Origin: Candidatus Azambacteria bacterium
GTDB taxonomy: Bacteria > Patescibacteriota > Minisyncoccia > GWC2-36-17 > WO2-46-25
NCBI GenBank assembly: GCA_016234725.1
Contig: JACRAK010000032.1
Span: 1 to 45,229 of the forward strand
Reading direction: 5' to 3'
DNA length: 45,229 bases
Below the pieces are notes generated by a model. It did no database searches, had not been told where the DNA came from, and worked only from the letters and a program-made list of their open reading frames with translations. Numbering within the stretch: the stretch's first letter is position 1; each line of letters begins with the position of its first letter. Below are positions 9,470-18,539 of the stretch, piece by piece. The position numbers and the translations under genes were made by a program.

Positions 9470-10794
9470 AGAGAAGATGATTCAAACAATCGCGCGGCGG
9501 CAAGCGCGAGTCCCACCGGCAACCACAGATGCACCCCATAATATGATGTGTTAAACAATTGAAAAACAAAACTTCCCGATGCGGATAAAAATAAACAAAA
9601 AAGCATTGCGCGGGAAGCGGAGCGCGGATCGCGTAAGACCCACGCCTTCCACAAACGCGCCACACACCACCACACAAAAACAATAAACGCGAGCGTGCCA
9701 AATAACCCCACTTCCGCGATTAATTTTTGAAACACTCCGTGCGCGTCCAAGGGGTCTCCATACTCCACGCCAAACACGCGCGTTTCTTCGACCAAAGGAA
9801 CAAATGATCCGACTCCATTTCCCAACAGAGGATGCGCTTTGAAAGCAGACCACGCGATGCCGGTGATGTCAAACCGTGTCGCGTTTGAAGAAATAACAAT
9901 GGGGCTGCGGATAAACACTGCCATATACACAACGAGCGGGGAAATGACAACCAATGTGGCACCAACAATACGCAAAAACGCAACGCGCGATATTTTTTTG
10001 TAAAAAAACATATAGATCGCGCCTTCAATAATCAACGCAATCCACGCGGCGCGTGAAAATGTCAAAAGCGCGGCGGCGAGCATCAAAATGAAACTCACAA
10101 AATACCATTTGCGCGCCGCTACTCTTTCCGTGCGCCACATGCAATACGCGGCAAGCGGTATGGCGGCTACCAACACCTCGGCAAGCAGGTTTTGATTCCA
10201 GCCAAACGGATAAAAACTGCCCCAACCAAGCGGCGTTACGCGCGTGAGAAATCCAAATGCCGCTTCTTTGAAAAAAAGAGAGAACAAACCCATGAGCGCG
10301 GCAATGATGCCGGTGGACAAAAATAATACGATGCTGTTTTTGAGAACGCGTTTGCTGGTAATAATCCACGATGGCAAGACAATCCACACCAAATAAAAAA
10401 ATAAGATGGGACGCAAAAAATATTTGAACGCGTTTGCGCGCACCTCTGGATCAACCTGAATAATAGAGATAAACGCGACAAACAGAAATGGTAGGAAAAA
10501 ATACCAGCCTATCGCGCGGAGTTCCGCGAAAGGTGTGAACGATCCTTTCAATACGCGCGTTGCTATACGCGCACCCACCAGAATAAGTAAAAACAGCGCG
10601 AGAAAATCCACGTAAGGAGCGTTAATATTACCGATATACGGAAGGTCTTTTGCCCAGCTCAGTTGGTTGAAATTCAAAATGAGTCCGGTGAAAGGACCTA
10701 AAAAAACAAACGCGTACCACAACCAAAGCGCGCGCTCCCAAAAAAACAGGAACGCGATGATGAATAATAGAATAAATACGCCAAGTGCGGACAT
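9466..10794 (-). CDS. O-antigen ligase / Wzy-C-like polytopic membrane protein
   Basis: Polytopic; 'HPLLGNGVGSFVPLVEETR...GDPLDAHGVFQKLIAEVGLFG' typical of the Wzy_C/O-antigen ligase family; overlaps the next gene by 4 nt. Confidence 0.85.
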   Translation of the reverse strand: MSALGVFILLFIIAFLFFWERALWLWYAFVFLGPFTGLILNFNQLSWAKDLPYIGNINAPYVDFLALFLLILVGARIATRVLKGSFTPFAELRAIGWYFFLPFLFVAFISIIQVDPEVRANAFKYFLRPILFFYLVWIVLPSWIITSKRVLKNSIVLFLSTGIIAALMGLFSLFFKEAAFGFLTRVTPLGWGSFYPFGWNQNLLAEVLVAAIPLAAYCMWRTERVAARKWYFVSFILMLAAALLTFSRAAWIALIIEGAIYMFFYKKISRVAFLRIVGATLVVISPLVVYMAVFIRSPIVISSNATRFDITGIAWSAFKAHPLLGNGVGSFVPLVEETRVFGVEYGDPLDAHGVFQKLIAEVGLFGTLAFIVFVWWCVARLWKAWVLRDPRSASRAMLFCLFLSASGSFVFQLFNTSYYGVHLWLPVGLALAAARLFESSSL

Positions 10795-10798
10795 AAAT

Positions 10799-10885
10799 AA
10801 GGATTTTTGCTCCAGCTCGCCGCCGCCGCGGCTCCGTGAGTCCCCTCAATGGTATTGCCTCAACGACATTTCGTAATTCAAAGCT
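10799..10885. repeat. Palindromic element family 3, right half
   Basis: aaggatttttgctccagctcgccgccgcc...agtcccctcaatggtattgcctcaacgacatttcgtaattcaaag. Confidence 0.75.
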
Positions 10886-10890
10886 TATAA

Positions 10891-11051
10891 GGGTCTGTCG
10901 CCGAATGCGCTTTTGCAGTGAAACGCGCAGATTTCGAGACAAAATTATTGAATAAATTTTGAAGTTTAACAGTGGTTAAGCTGAAAAATTTTGAAATAAT
11001 TTTGTCCGAAAGATGCGCGTTGCAGTCAAAATGACATTCGGCGACAGACCC
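10891..11051. repeat. Palindromic element family 1, full copy with TSD TATAA
   Basis: GGGTCTGTCGCCGAATGC...GACAGACCC flanked by TATAA at 10886-10890 and 11052-11056. Confidence 0.9.
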
Positions 11052-11076
11052 TATAAACAGTATAGCAGAAAAATAA

Positions 11077-11105
11077 AAAAAATAGCTAGGTTGGTAGCTA
11101 TTTTT
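11077..11105. terminator. Bidirectional terminator-like hairpin
   Basis: aaaaatagcta-ggttgg-tagctattttt. Confidence 0.6.
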
Positions 11106-11696
11106 GGTTGGGTTGACTGAATGAGCGAGGCAAGCGCGGGGACAAGATGATCTTCTTTTGTATTTAATGTATCTTTATTAATTGTGAAGACTCACCCCAT
11201 CCCCGCCACTCGCCTATCCCACTTTACGACGGAACCTTTCCGCCGCCACGCTCGCTTAAGGGGAGTGCGCGAACATGGTTCGTGGGAAGCTGGTATCGGC
11301 AAGCGCGGCGGAGCCCGGGGGGAGCCGGGCTCCAACCGCGCTTGCTTATTTCCACCTGGGACTAAGAGTCCCGACCGTGTTTTGTCCCGCGCAAGGTGCT
11401 AGCAGACGCAAGAACACAGCAGTGGAAAATGAACTGGTGTCAACGCGGCGGAAGGCAGGATCAACTCGGCGTCTTGGTACCCCCGAGAAACCAAGTTTAC
11501 TCCTGCCTCCCCACCGCGCCGATCCCACTTTGCGGCTACGCAACCGCACCTTGCGGCTACGCAACCGCGCGCTACGATCATACTTCGTCAGGCGTTCACC
11601 CTTGTGAGCAAACGCTTACAACCGTAGCAGTGAGAAACCTACATTGTTCAGCTCGCGCGCGTCTCGTCTGGCGCGCGAGCTGAATGAGGGCGCGCT

Positions 11697-13775
11697 CTAC
11701 TGCACCAACGGGGTGCACTTGAGCGCGAGGGTCATACCACTCGCCGCGCTCGGGAGCGCGCCGACGAGCGTGTCCACGCCGACGAAGAGCGTTTCGCCCT
11801 TCGCCACCTGCACAGCCACGACCTTGTAGTCAATGGCCTCGCAGGAGGACGGCGTGCACTTACCCTTGGCGACGACGACGATGTGCTTGTCCGACGGATC
11901 GGACAAGCCCACCTCCACCGTGTAGTCGCCGTCAGACACGAACTGCCAGAGCTTCTCTGCTCCTGGCACGCTCGTGGGCGGCGCACACCCCCACTTGTTG
12001 ACAACGCCTGTGAGGCCAGTGAGATCCACTGACCACGACGATCCGCACTGCACGCTCCCAACGGCCTTGCAGACCTGCTGGGCACAAAGCGGATCCCCGG
12101 CGCAGGCGGCGTCTTGGCAATCGACAAGACCGTTCTTGTCGTTGTCAACGCCGTCGCCGCACGCCACAGACTCCGGCGTGCAGACATTCTGCCCGGCGCA
12201 GGTGCCGCCGGAGCAGACATCGTCCGAGGTGCACTTGTTGCCGTCGTCGCACGCGGCCGTGTTCGGGGCGTTTACGCACCCCTTTGCAGGGTCGCACGAG
12301 TCGTCGGTGCAGGCGTTGCCGTCGTTGCAATTGGGCGGCGCGCCACCGGCGCACTTGCCGCCCGAGCACGCGTCTCCCACGGTGCAGGCGTTGCCGTCGT
12401 CGCACGCGGCCGTGTTCGGGGCGTTTACGCACCCCTTTGCAGGGTCGCACGAGTCGTCGGTGCAGGCGTTGCCGTCGTCGCAGTTGGGCGGCGCGCCTCC
12501 GGCGCACTTGCCGCCGGAGCAGACATCGCCCGAGGTGCACGCGTTGCCATCGTCGCACGCGGCCGTGTTCGGGGCGTTGACGCACCCCTTGGCAGGGTCG
12601 CACGAGTCGTCGGAGCACGGGTTCTTGTCGTCGCAGTTGACGACCTGACCCATGCAGACGCCACCCGAGCATGCATCCGGCATGGTGCAGGCGTTGCCGT
12701 CGTCGCACGCGGCCACATTGTTCACATGGACGCACCCGATTGCCGGGTCGCACGAGTCGTCGGTGCACCCGCTCCCATCGTCGCACGAGATGGACTTCTT
12801 TGTACAAAGTCCGCCCTCGCACTTCTCCGAAGTGCACGCGTTGCCGTCGTCGCAGGTCGCGGCGTTGTTGGCGAACACGCAGTTGCCTGTCTGCGTATCG
12901 CACGAGTCGTCTGTGCACGGGTTGCCGTCGTCGCACACCTTCTGCGCAACGACGCACTTGCCGCCGCCGCAGGTGTCGCCCGTGGTGCACGGGTTGCCGT
13001 CGTCGCAGGTCGCGGCGTTGGGGAGCGTTACACACCCCTTTACCACGTCGCACGAGTCGTCCGTGCATGGGTTCTTGTCGTCGCAGTCCGGCGCGGCACC
13101 ACCCACGCACTTGAAGGCGTTGTCCGCGGGGTCTATCCCGCATGCGTCGCCCGAGGTGCAGGCGTTGCCGTCGTCGCACACATGCCCCGCAAACGACTTC
13201 AAGAAGTCGCCGCAGGTCTGCGTGTTTACGGCGTAGTTCAAGCACATTGGCTGCTTGAACACGCAACCGTCCGTGCCGCAGGAGTTTTCCCCCGCGGCCT
13301 GCGGGTGCGCGCATCCTCCCTGCCCCCCGTAGAAGTACGGGTTGCAGTAGTCGGTGGTGCACGCATTGCCATCGTCGCATGACCCGTCCGGCGCGGGCGC
13401 GAAATTGCATCCGATGCCGAGCGGCCAGTACGTGGTGGAAGGATCCACGCACGTCTGGGCGACGAATGTCTCGCAGACGCCCGTTGTCCACGGCGTCTGC
13501 ATGGTGCAACGGACCACGCCGTTGCACTGGTCCGCCTGCCAGTACTTGAGCAACTGGCAGTCGGAGTCCTGCGTACAGGTGAGCGGCGCGGTGGAGTCCG
13601 TCGCCACCTTCTTCGGCACGCCCATCAGGGCGGCCGTGTGAATTTCCATTAACGACGCCACCGTGGCGCCGTCGTCCGTCTTCTCGACGGCCGCGCACGC
13701 GGCGCCAAGCCCTCCGAAGAGGGCGATGCCGGCGAGGAGAACCCCCACCAGCGCAAACTGTTTGAACTTCTTCAT
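11697..13775 (-). CDS. Secreted/lipoprotein Cys-rich repeat protein (Dicty_CTDC-like repeats) with C-terminal domain
   Basis: Signal MKKFKQFALVGVLLAGIALFGGLGAAC; tandem CDDGNACTDDSCDPAKGCVNAPNTAACDDGN; then 'CGDGVDNDKNGLVDCQDAAC' and a non-repeat C-terminus; aggaggggg upstream of the ATG at 13775. Confidence 0.85.
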   Translation of the reverse strand: MKKFKQFALVGVLLAGIALFGGLGAACAAVEKTDDGATVASLMEIHTAALMGVPKKVATDSTAPLTCTQDSDCQLLKYWQADQCNGVVRCTMQTPWTTGVCETFVAQTCVDPSTTYWPLGIGCNFAPAPDGSCDDGNACTTDYCNPYFYGGQGGCAHPQAAGENSCGTDGCVFKQPMCLNYAVNTQTCGDFLKSFAGHVCDDGNACTSGDACGIDPADNAFKCVGGAAPDCDDKNPCTDDSCDVVKGCVTLPNAATCDDGNPCTTGDTCGGGKCVVAQKVCDDGNPCTDDSCDTQTGNCVFANNAATCDDGNACTSEKCEGGLCTKKSISCDDGSGCTDDSCDPAIGCVHVNNVAACDDGNACTMPDACSGGVCMGQVVNCDDKNPCSDDSCDPAKGCVNAPNTAACDDGNACTSGDVCSGGKCAGGAPPNCDDGNACTDDSCDPAKGCVNAPNTAACDDGNACTVGDACSGGKCAGGAPPNCNDGNACTDDSCDPAKGCVNAPNTAACDDGNKCTSDDVCSGGTCAGQNVCTPESVACGDGVDNDKNGLVDCQDAACAGDPLCAQQVCKAVGSVQCGSSWSVDLTGLTGVVNKWGCAPPTSVPGAEKLWQFVSDGDYTVEVGLSDPSDKHIVVVAKGKCTPSSCEAIDYKVVAVQVAKGETLFVGVDTLVGALPSAASGMTLALKCTPLVQ

Positions 13776-13896
13776 TTTTCTGCCCCCTCCTTTGGGGCTT
13801 TTGACCACGAACACGGCTAGAGAATTTCCCTGCCGTCGGACAGACACGTCTGACGCGATAATCCGTGCACCCGCACGAACATCATCTTCAGAGCGC

Positions 13897-13959
13897 ATAA
13901 ACTGTCTTAAAGAATACCTCTTTTTTATTAAAGAAGAGAACCTCTTTAAGACAGTTTAT
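13897..13959. repeat. Inverted repeat, possible hairpin
   Basis: ATAAACTGTCTTAAAG ... CTTTAAGACAGTTTAT. Confidence 0.6.
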
Positions 13960-14069
13960 ACACCCTATCAAAAATCAATCAAACTAGATTAAAAAAGACC
14001 ATAATTATCCCAATTTTAGGATAACACTTTACCCTAGCATATACCCTTAAAGCTGTCAAATTTTAAGCC

Positions 14070-14098
14070 TTGACAGAATTGCCACAATAAGCTATATC
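14070..14098 (+). promoter_or_regulatory. Sigma70-type promoter
   Basis: TTGACA - 17 nt - TATATC, upstream of the CDS at 14175. Confidence 0.65.
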
Positions 14099-14174
14099 TA
14101 AAACAGACGCGAAGCTCGCGTCAATAGTTCATTCTATCAAAATAAGGCCCGATGCGCGGCCTTTGAGGAGTGCC

Positions 14175-15893
14175 ATGCGCACATTCTCCACCCTTTGCAT
14201 CATCGTGGTTGCCGCACTGTGCGGTTGTCCTAGCAATCAAGAAGTAGTCGCTCCGGTGGCGGACACAAGTGCCGACACGACCAGCGACATCGCCTACCCG
14301 GATGTGCTGGGCGTGGACTACGCCAAGCCGTGCACGAGCGCCACTGCGGCGTCCGTCTGCGACGACCACAGTGTCTGCACCATGGACTCCTGCTACATCA
14401 ACCAGAGCAAGGAGGGAAGCGGATTCTGTCAGCACCTGCCGGTGGACACCATCGACATCCAGTGCAACGACGGAAACGCCTGCACCGTGAGCGACACCTG
14501 CGTAAACGGAAAATGCGTGGGCGGCGGGCTCAAGGTCTGCGATGACAAGAACCCATGCACGGACGACTCGTGCGACACGGCCTCCGGCATGTGTTCTTCC
14601 AAGAACAACACCGCGGCGTGCGACGACGGCAACGCGTGCACTGTGGAAGACGTGTGCAAGAACGGCAAGTGCAAGGGCACACTCGTTGCATGCGACGATG
14701 TGAATGACTGCACGAGCGACTCATGCGACCCGGCCTCCGGGTGCGTCTTCACTAAGCTCGCGCAAGGCAAGTGCGACGACGGCGACATCTGCACTACGGA
14801 AAAGTGCGAAGCTGGCGTGTGCGTGTCCAAGCCGCTGGTGTGTGAAGACGGCAACCCGTGCACCAACGACTCGTGCGACCAGACAGCAGGCGGATGCGTT
14901 TCCACAGACGCGCCGGCAGGAAGCCCTTGCGACGACGGCAATCCGTGCACCATGAGCGACGCGTGCTCCGGAGGCAAATGCACCTCGGGGCAACCCGTCA
15001 AGTGCGATGATGCCAATGCGTGCACCAATGACGCCTGCGACAAGGTGAGCGGACAGTGCGTACACACCCCGAGCGGGCTCACTACCTGCGACGACAACGA
15101 CAAGTGCACGCAGGATGATGCGTGTACCTACTCGGTTGCCGAAGGCAAGCAGGTCTGCGCGGGCAAGCCGCTGGACTGCAACGACGGCAATCCGTGCACG
15201 AGCGACCAGTGCGACCCAAAGGTGGGGTGCACGCACCTTACCAACAACGGGGTGTGCAACGATGCCAACCCGTGCACGACAGATGATGTCTGTAAAGCAG
15301 GGACATGCGCCGGAAAGGCAATCCAGTGCGATGACGAAAACGTCTGCACCAAGGATTACTGCCACCCAATCTTTGGGTGCATGTACGAGTATGTGAGCGG
15401 AATTGCGTGCGACGACGGCAACGCGTGCACCAAAAACGACTCATGCATGGGCGGCGCCTGCACCGGCGGCGTGTACCTCCAGTGCAACGATGGCAACGAC
15501 TGCACAAGCGACTCGTGCAACCCCAACATAGGGTGCGTGTTCACCAAAGTGAGCAACGGCGCCGCGTGCATTGACGGAAACGCATGCACCACGGACGAGA
15601 AGTGCCAAGACGGCAAGTGCCTCCCGGGGCAAACCGTCAACTGCAACGACGGAAACTCGTGCACCGTGGACGCGTGCGACACGCAGACCGGCAAATGCGC
15701 GCACGCTCCATTGCCCAATTACACCGTCTGCGACGACGGCAATGGGTGTACCAGCGGGGACTATTGTTACAAGGGGGAATGCACCGGACCGGTGTACAAC
15801 CTCTGTGATGACAAGAACCCGTGCACTGTGGACACCTGCAGTCCAACAAATGGCAAGTGCTACAACACGCCGATCAAGGACTGTACGCAGTAA
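14175..15893 (+). CDS. Cys-rich repeat lipoprotein (Dicty_CTDC-like)
   Basis: MRTFSTLCIIVVAALCGC lipobox; CDDGNPCTNDSCDQTAGGC repeats throughout; 'gaggag' upstream of the ATG. Confidence 0.85.
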   Translation: MRTFSTLCIIVVAALCGCPSNQEVVAPVADTSADTTSDIAYPDVLGVDYAKPCTSATAASVCDDHSVCTMDSCYINQSKEGSGFCQHLPVDTIDIQCNDGNACTVSDTCVNGKCVGGGLKVCDDKNPCTDDSCDTASGMCSSKNNTAACDDGNACTVEDVCKNGKCKGTLVACDDVNDCTSDSCDPASGCVFTKLAQGKCDDGDICTTEKCEAGVCVSKPLVCEDGNPCTNDSCDQTAGGCVSTDAPAGSPCDDGNPCTMSDACSGGKCTSGQPVKCDDANACTNDACDKVSGQCVHTPSGLTTCDDNDKCTQDDACTYSVAEGKQVCAGKPLDCNDGNPCTSDQCDPKVGCTHLTNNGVCNDANPCTTDDVCKAGTCAGKAIQCDDENVCTKDYCHPIFGCMYEYVSGIACDDGNACTKNDSCMGGACTGGVYLQCNDGNDCTSDSCNPNIGCVFTKVSNGAACIDGNACTTDEKCQDGKCLPGQTVNCNDGNSCTVDACDTQTGKCAHAPLPNYTVCDDGNGCTSGDYCYKGECTGPVYNLCDDKNPCTVDTCSPTNGKCYNTPIKDCTQ

Positions 15894-15975
15894 ACGCTAC
15901 GCGCCGCCGGGCGCGCGAGCGCCGTCCAAAATAAAACGCGTCTATAAAGACGGGTCATCCTACCACATTACCCAC

Positions 15976-16000
15976 CCTACGATTAACCCGTAGGTTTTTT
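15976..16000 (+). terminator. Rho-independent terminator
   Basis: cctacg-attaacc-cgtagg followed by tttttt. Confidence 0.65.
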
Positions 16001-16029
16001 ATTGAGATAGGACATATGGGTCCTATGAG

Positions 16030-16171
16030 CTTTGAATTACGAAATGGCGTTGAGGCAAAGATTATGAGGGGACTACGGAGCGCGACGGCGCGAGTATTGA
16101 GCAAAAATTCAACAGAATTTTTGCGTGCCCCGAATAATTTTTGCCTCAAAAAGACATTTCGTAATTCAAAG
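16030..16171. repeat. Palindromic element family 3, full copy with 7-bp TSD CTATGAG
   Basis: CTTTGAATTACGAAATG...CATTTCGTAATTCAAAG flanked by CTATGAG at 16023-16029 and 16172-16178. Confidence 0.9.
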
Positions 16172-16183
16172 CTATGAGACATA

Positions 16184-16213
16184 TTGACAAATCATACCGT
16201 CTCTTGATAGGAT
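16184..16213 (+). promoter_or_regulatory. Putative sigma70 promoter
   Basis: TTGACA - 18 nt - TAGGAT. Confidence 0.5.
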
Positions 16214-16269
16214 AACCTATTGCAAAGAAAAAGCTTCTTTCGCAAGATAAACACAACAAGGAGAATACG

Positions 16270-17550
16270 ATGCGCACTTTGACAACTTTTTTCACAGCCA
16301 TCGCATTCGCGATCGCTGCTACTGCCGGATGCGCCGCCTCTGATGAGGCGCAGGCGCCATCCGTCGCCGGTGTTGACACACTCAAGTGGGCGGATGCCAC
16401 TCAAACATCCGACCTACCCGATATGTCCGGCTTCAAGCTGGACAGCGGGAAGAAAACCGATTGGCACACGGATGAGGACGAGCTTGCAACATCATCCGGT
16501 GAGTTTGGCGCGCCGTGCGCGCAGAACTCCGAGTGCCTCTCCGGGTTCTGCATACCCAACGAGGACGGAAAGATCTGCACCAAGACATGCATAACTGATT
16601 GTGAAGAGGGGTACAACTGCGAACAAACGACATGGACAGGTGGAGACCCCCTCTACCTCTGTTTCTCGCGGTATGCTCGGTTGTGCAACCCATGCACACA
16701 GCACGCGGACTGCAACGGGGTTGAAAGCATCATCAACAAATGCCTTGACAGCGGCCCCGAGGGCAAGTTCTGCGGCATTGCCTGTGTGAGTGGCGCCACC
16801 TGCCCCGTGTTCTATCAGTGCACGGAGGTAATGGTAGATGGCGTTGCCGTCAACCAATGTGTGCCCGCAAAAGGCGCGCTTTGCAAGTGCAACAACAGAG
16901 CAAAGGAGCTCGGGCTGGCCACCGTGTGCTACAACCCGGCATCCCCGAGCACCTGCAAGGGCGCGCGAACCTGCACCGCAGACGGACTCTCCGCGTGCGT
17001 CATTCCTGCCAAGCCAGAAAAGTGCAACGGCTTGGATGACAACTGCAATGGAGAGACGGATGAAGGCCTCTGCGATGACGGCAACCCATGCACCACGGAT
17101 TCGTGCAACACCGACGGCTCGTGCAAGCACAAGCAGTTGGAAGGCACACCCTGCGATGACGGCAATGCCTGCACCACGGTGGACAAATGCGCGGCAGGTA
17201 AATGCGTGGGCGGAGCTCTGAAGCTCTGTGATGATGACAACGCCTGCACGGATGACAAGTGCGATCCTGCCGGCGGATGCCTCTTCACGAGCAACAAGGA
17301 TCTGTGCGACGACGGTAACCAGTGCACCACCGCGGACAAGTGCAGTGAAAAGAAATGCGTGGGCGGACCGCCTCCCAATTGCAACGACAATAATCCATGC
17401 ACGAGTGACTCCTGCGACACTGAAAAGGGTTGCATGCACAAAGCAGACACCAAGAAAGATGGTGTTACTTGCACCGATGACGGCAACGCGTGCACCGTGG
17501 ACAAGTGCCAAAACGGACAGTGCAAGCATGTGGCAATCCCCGGGTGCTAG
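16270..17550 (+). CDS. Cys-rich repeat lipoprotein with MopE-like metal-binding motif and CTDC-like repeats
   Basis: MRTLTTFFTAIAFAIAATAGC lipobox; 'EKCNGLDDNCNGETDEGLCDDGN' (MopE-type motif); CDDGNACTTVDKC repeats; 'aaggaga' RBS. Confidence 0.85.
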   Translation: MRTLTTFFTAIAFAIAATAGCAASDEAQAPSVAGVDTLKWADATQTSDLPDMSGFKLDSGKKTDWHTDEDELATSSGEFGAPCAQNSECLSGFCIPNEDGKICTKTCITDCEEGYNCEQTTWTGGDPLYLCFSRYARLCNPCTQHADCNGVESIINKCLDSGPEGKFCGIACVSGATCPVFYQCTEVMVDGVAVNQCVPAKGALCKCNNRAKELGLATVCYNPASPSTCKGARTCTADGLSACVIPAKPEKCNGLDDNCNGETDEGLCDDGNPCTTDSCNTDGSCKHKQLEGTPCDDGNACTTVDKCAAGKCVGGALKLCDDDNACTDDKCDPAGGCLFTSNKDLCDDGNQCTTADKCSEKKCVGGPPPNCNDNNPCTSDSCDTEKGCMHKADTKKDGVTCTDDGNACTVDKCQNGQCKHVAIPGC

Positions 17551-17816
17551 ACGCGCATGTGCGTGTGCGGTATTAAGAAGGACAGATATCTACTGCCTGC
17601 GCTTTCACTGATATGCCGCGCGCATAATAAAAAAAACGGCGCGCGGCGCGCCTGTGTCATTTATTCCAACCATCTTCCCCACCAGACAGCAAACCCTGTC
17701 TTTTTTTATTTTGATTCTTGTTTTCTCATTTTTTTATCAAATCGCCTTTGTTGAGACACCTTATGATTTTTTTATTTTCCATCTACTTTTTTAGACATAT
17801 ATTTGAAATTTTTTTA

Positions 17817-18224
17817 TCATGACAACGCGCGCGCTAAATCTTTAGGAATTTCCAATTTCATTTTTAATTTTTCCGCCATTTTTTTAATCCAATACTCATA
17901 GAGCTCATGTTTTTTACGGACTTCAAAATATCGGTCATCGGAAATTTCTAAATGACGGCGAATAAGATTTGATAAACCTAGTACAATATCATTTGTTTTT
18001 TTTAATTCATTTTCCAAACCACCGACTCGTTCTTCAAGACCACCCATATGTTTTTCCAAACCACCGACTCGTTCTTCAAGACCACCCATATGTTTTTCCA
18101 AACCACCGACTCGTTCTTCAAAATCCTCCCTAATAACCATGTGATGCTCCAAAAAATCCATAATGTCGTCTGTTGACGCGCCATAGGATTTTTTGCCATT
18201 TCCGTTTGTCTTTTTATGAGTCAT
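17817..18224 (-). CDS. Coiled-coil protein with tandem heptad-like repeats
   Basis: 135 aa; GGLEKHMGGLEERVGGLEKHMGGLEERVGGLE. Confidence 0.7.
   Translation of the reverse strand: MTHKKTNGNGKKSYGASTDDIMDFLEHHMVIREDFEERVGGLEKHMGGLEERVGGLEKHMGGLEERVGGLENELKKTNDIVLGLSNLIRRHLEISDDRYFEVRKKHELYEYWIKKMAEKLKMKLEIPKDLARALS
18011..18121. repeat. 42-bp tandem repeat within the coiled-coil gene
   Basis: tttccaaaccaccgactcgttcttcaagaccacccatatgtt begins at 18011, 18053 and 18095 (last unit partial). Confidence 0.85.
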
Positions 18225-18278
18225 AAAATTGAAATTTACTTATCCACAAGCACAAATAAGTATATCACATTTTTAAAA

Positions 18279-18308
18279 AAGAAAAAAGACAGTGGTTTGA
18301 CTGTCTTT
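18279..18308 (-). terminator. Terminator on the minus strand, downstream of the 18540..22013 gene
   Basis: AAAGACAG-tggttt(ga)-CTGTCTTT with a T-run on the minus-strand side. Confidence 0.6.
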
Positions 18309-18539
18309 GGGTTGGATTTCATACGGCGCGGACGCACCGGATAAAACTGGGTTTTGGTGAGAAGATTGAGGTGGGTGACGGCAGGAGCGCCCCGCCTCCG
18401 CGTGTGCCTGACTGTTCATCAAGAGACACACGAAGGCGGGAACACTCACTCGTTTTGCGACTTTGGGCGCCAGCGCCACGGATATGCCTTGTGGCTACTC
18501 CATGATTCTGTCGCCCGTCCTGCGTGGCGACGCTCGGCT

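Noticed and set aside
11184-11683. Several 60-110 aa ORFs in the GC-rich spacer
   Set aside because: Overlapping on both strands, no RBS, Arg/Pro-rich compositions typical of random GC-rich DNA.
12114-13382. Long plus-strand ORF (422 aa, VARGARVAVVA repeats), and similar ORFs 18354..20087 and 20760..22238 opposite the Cys-rich genes
   Set aside because: Antisense frames kept open by the repetitive GC-rich CDDGNPCT codons; no RBS, no signal and no sensible protein. The minus-strand frames have signal peptides and RBSs.
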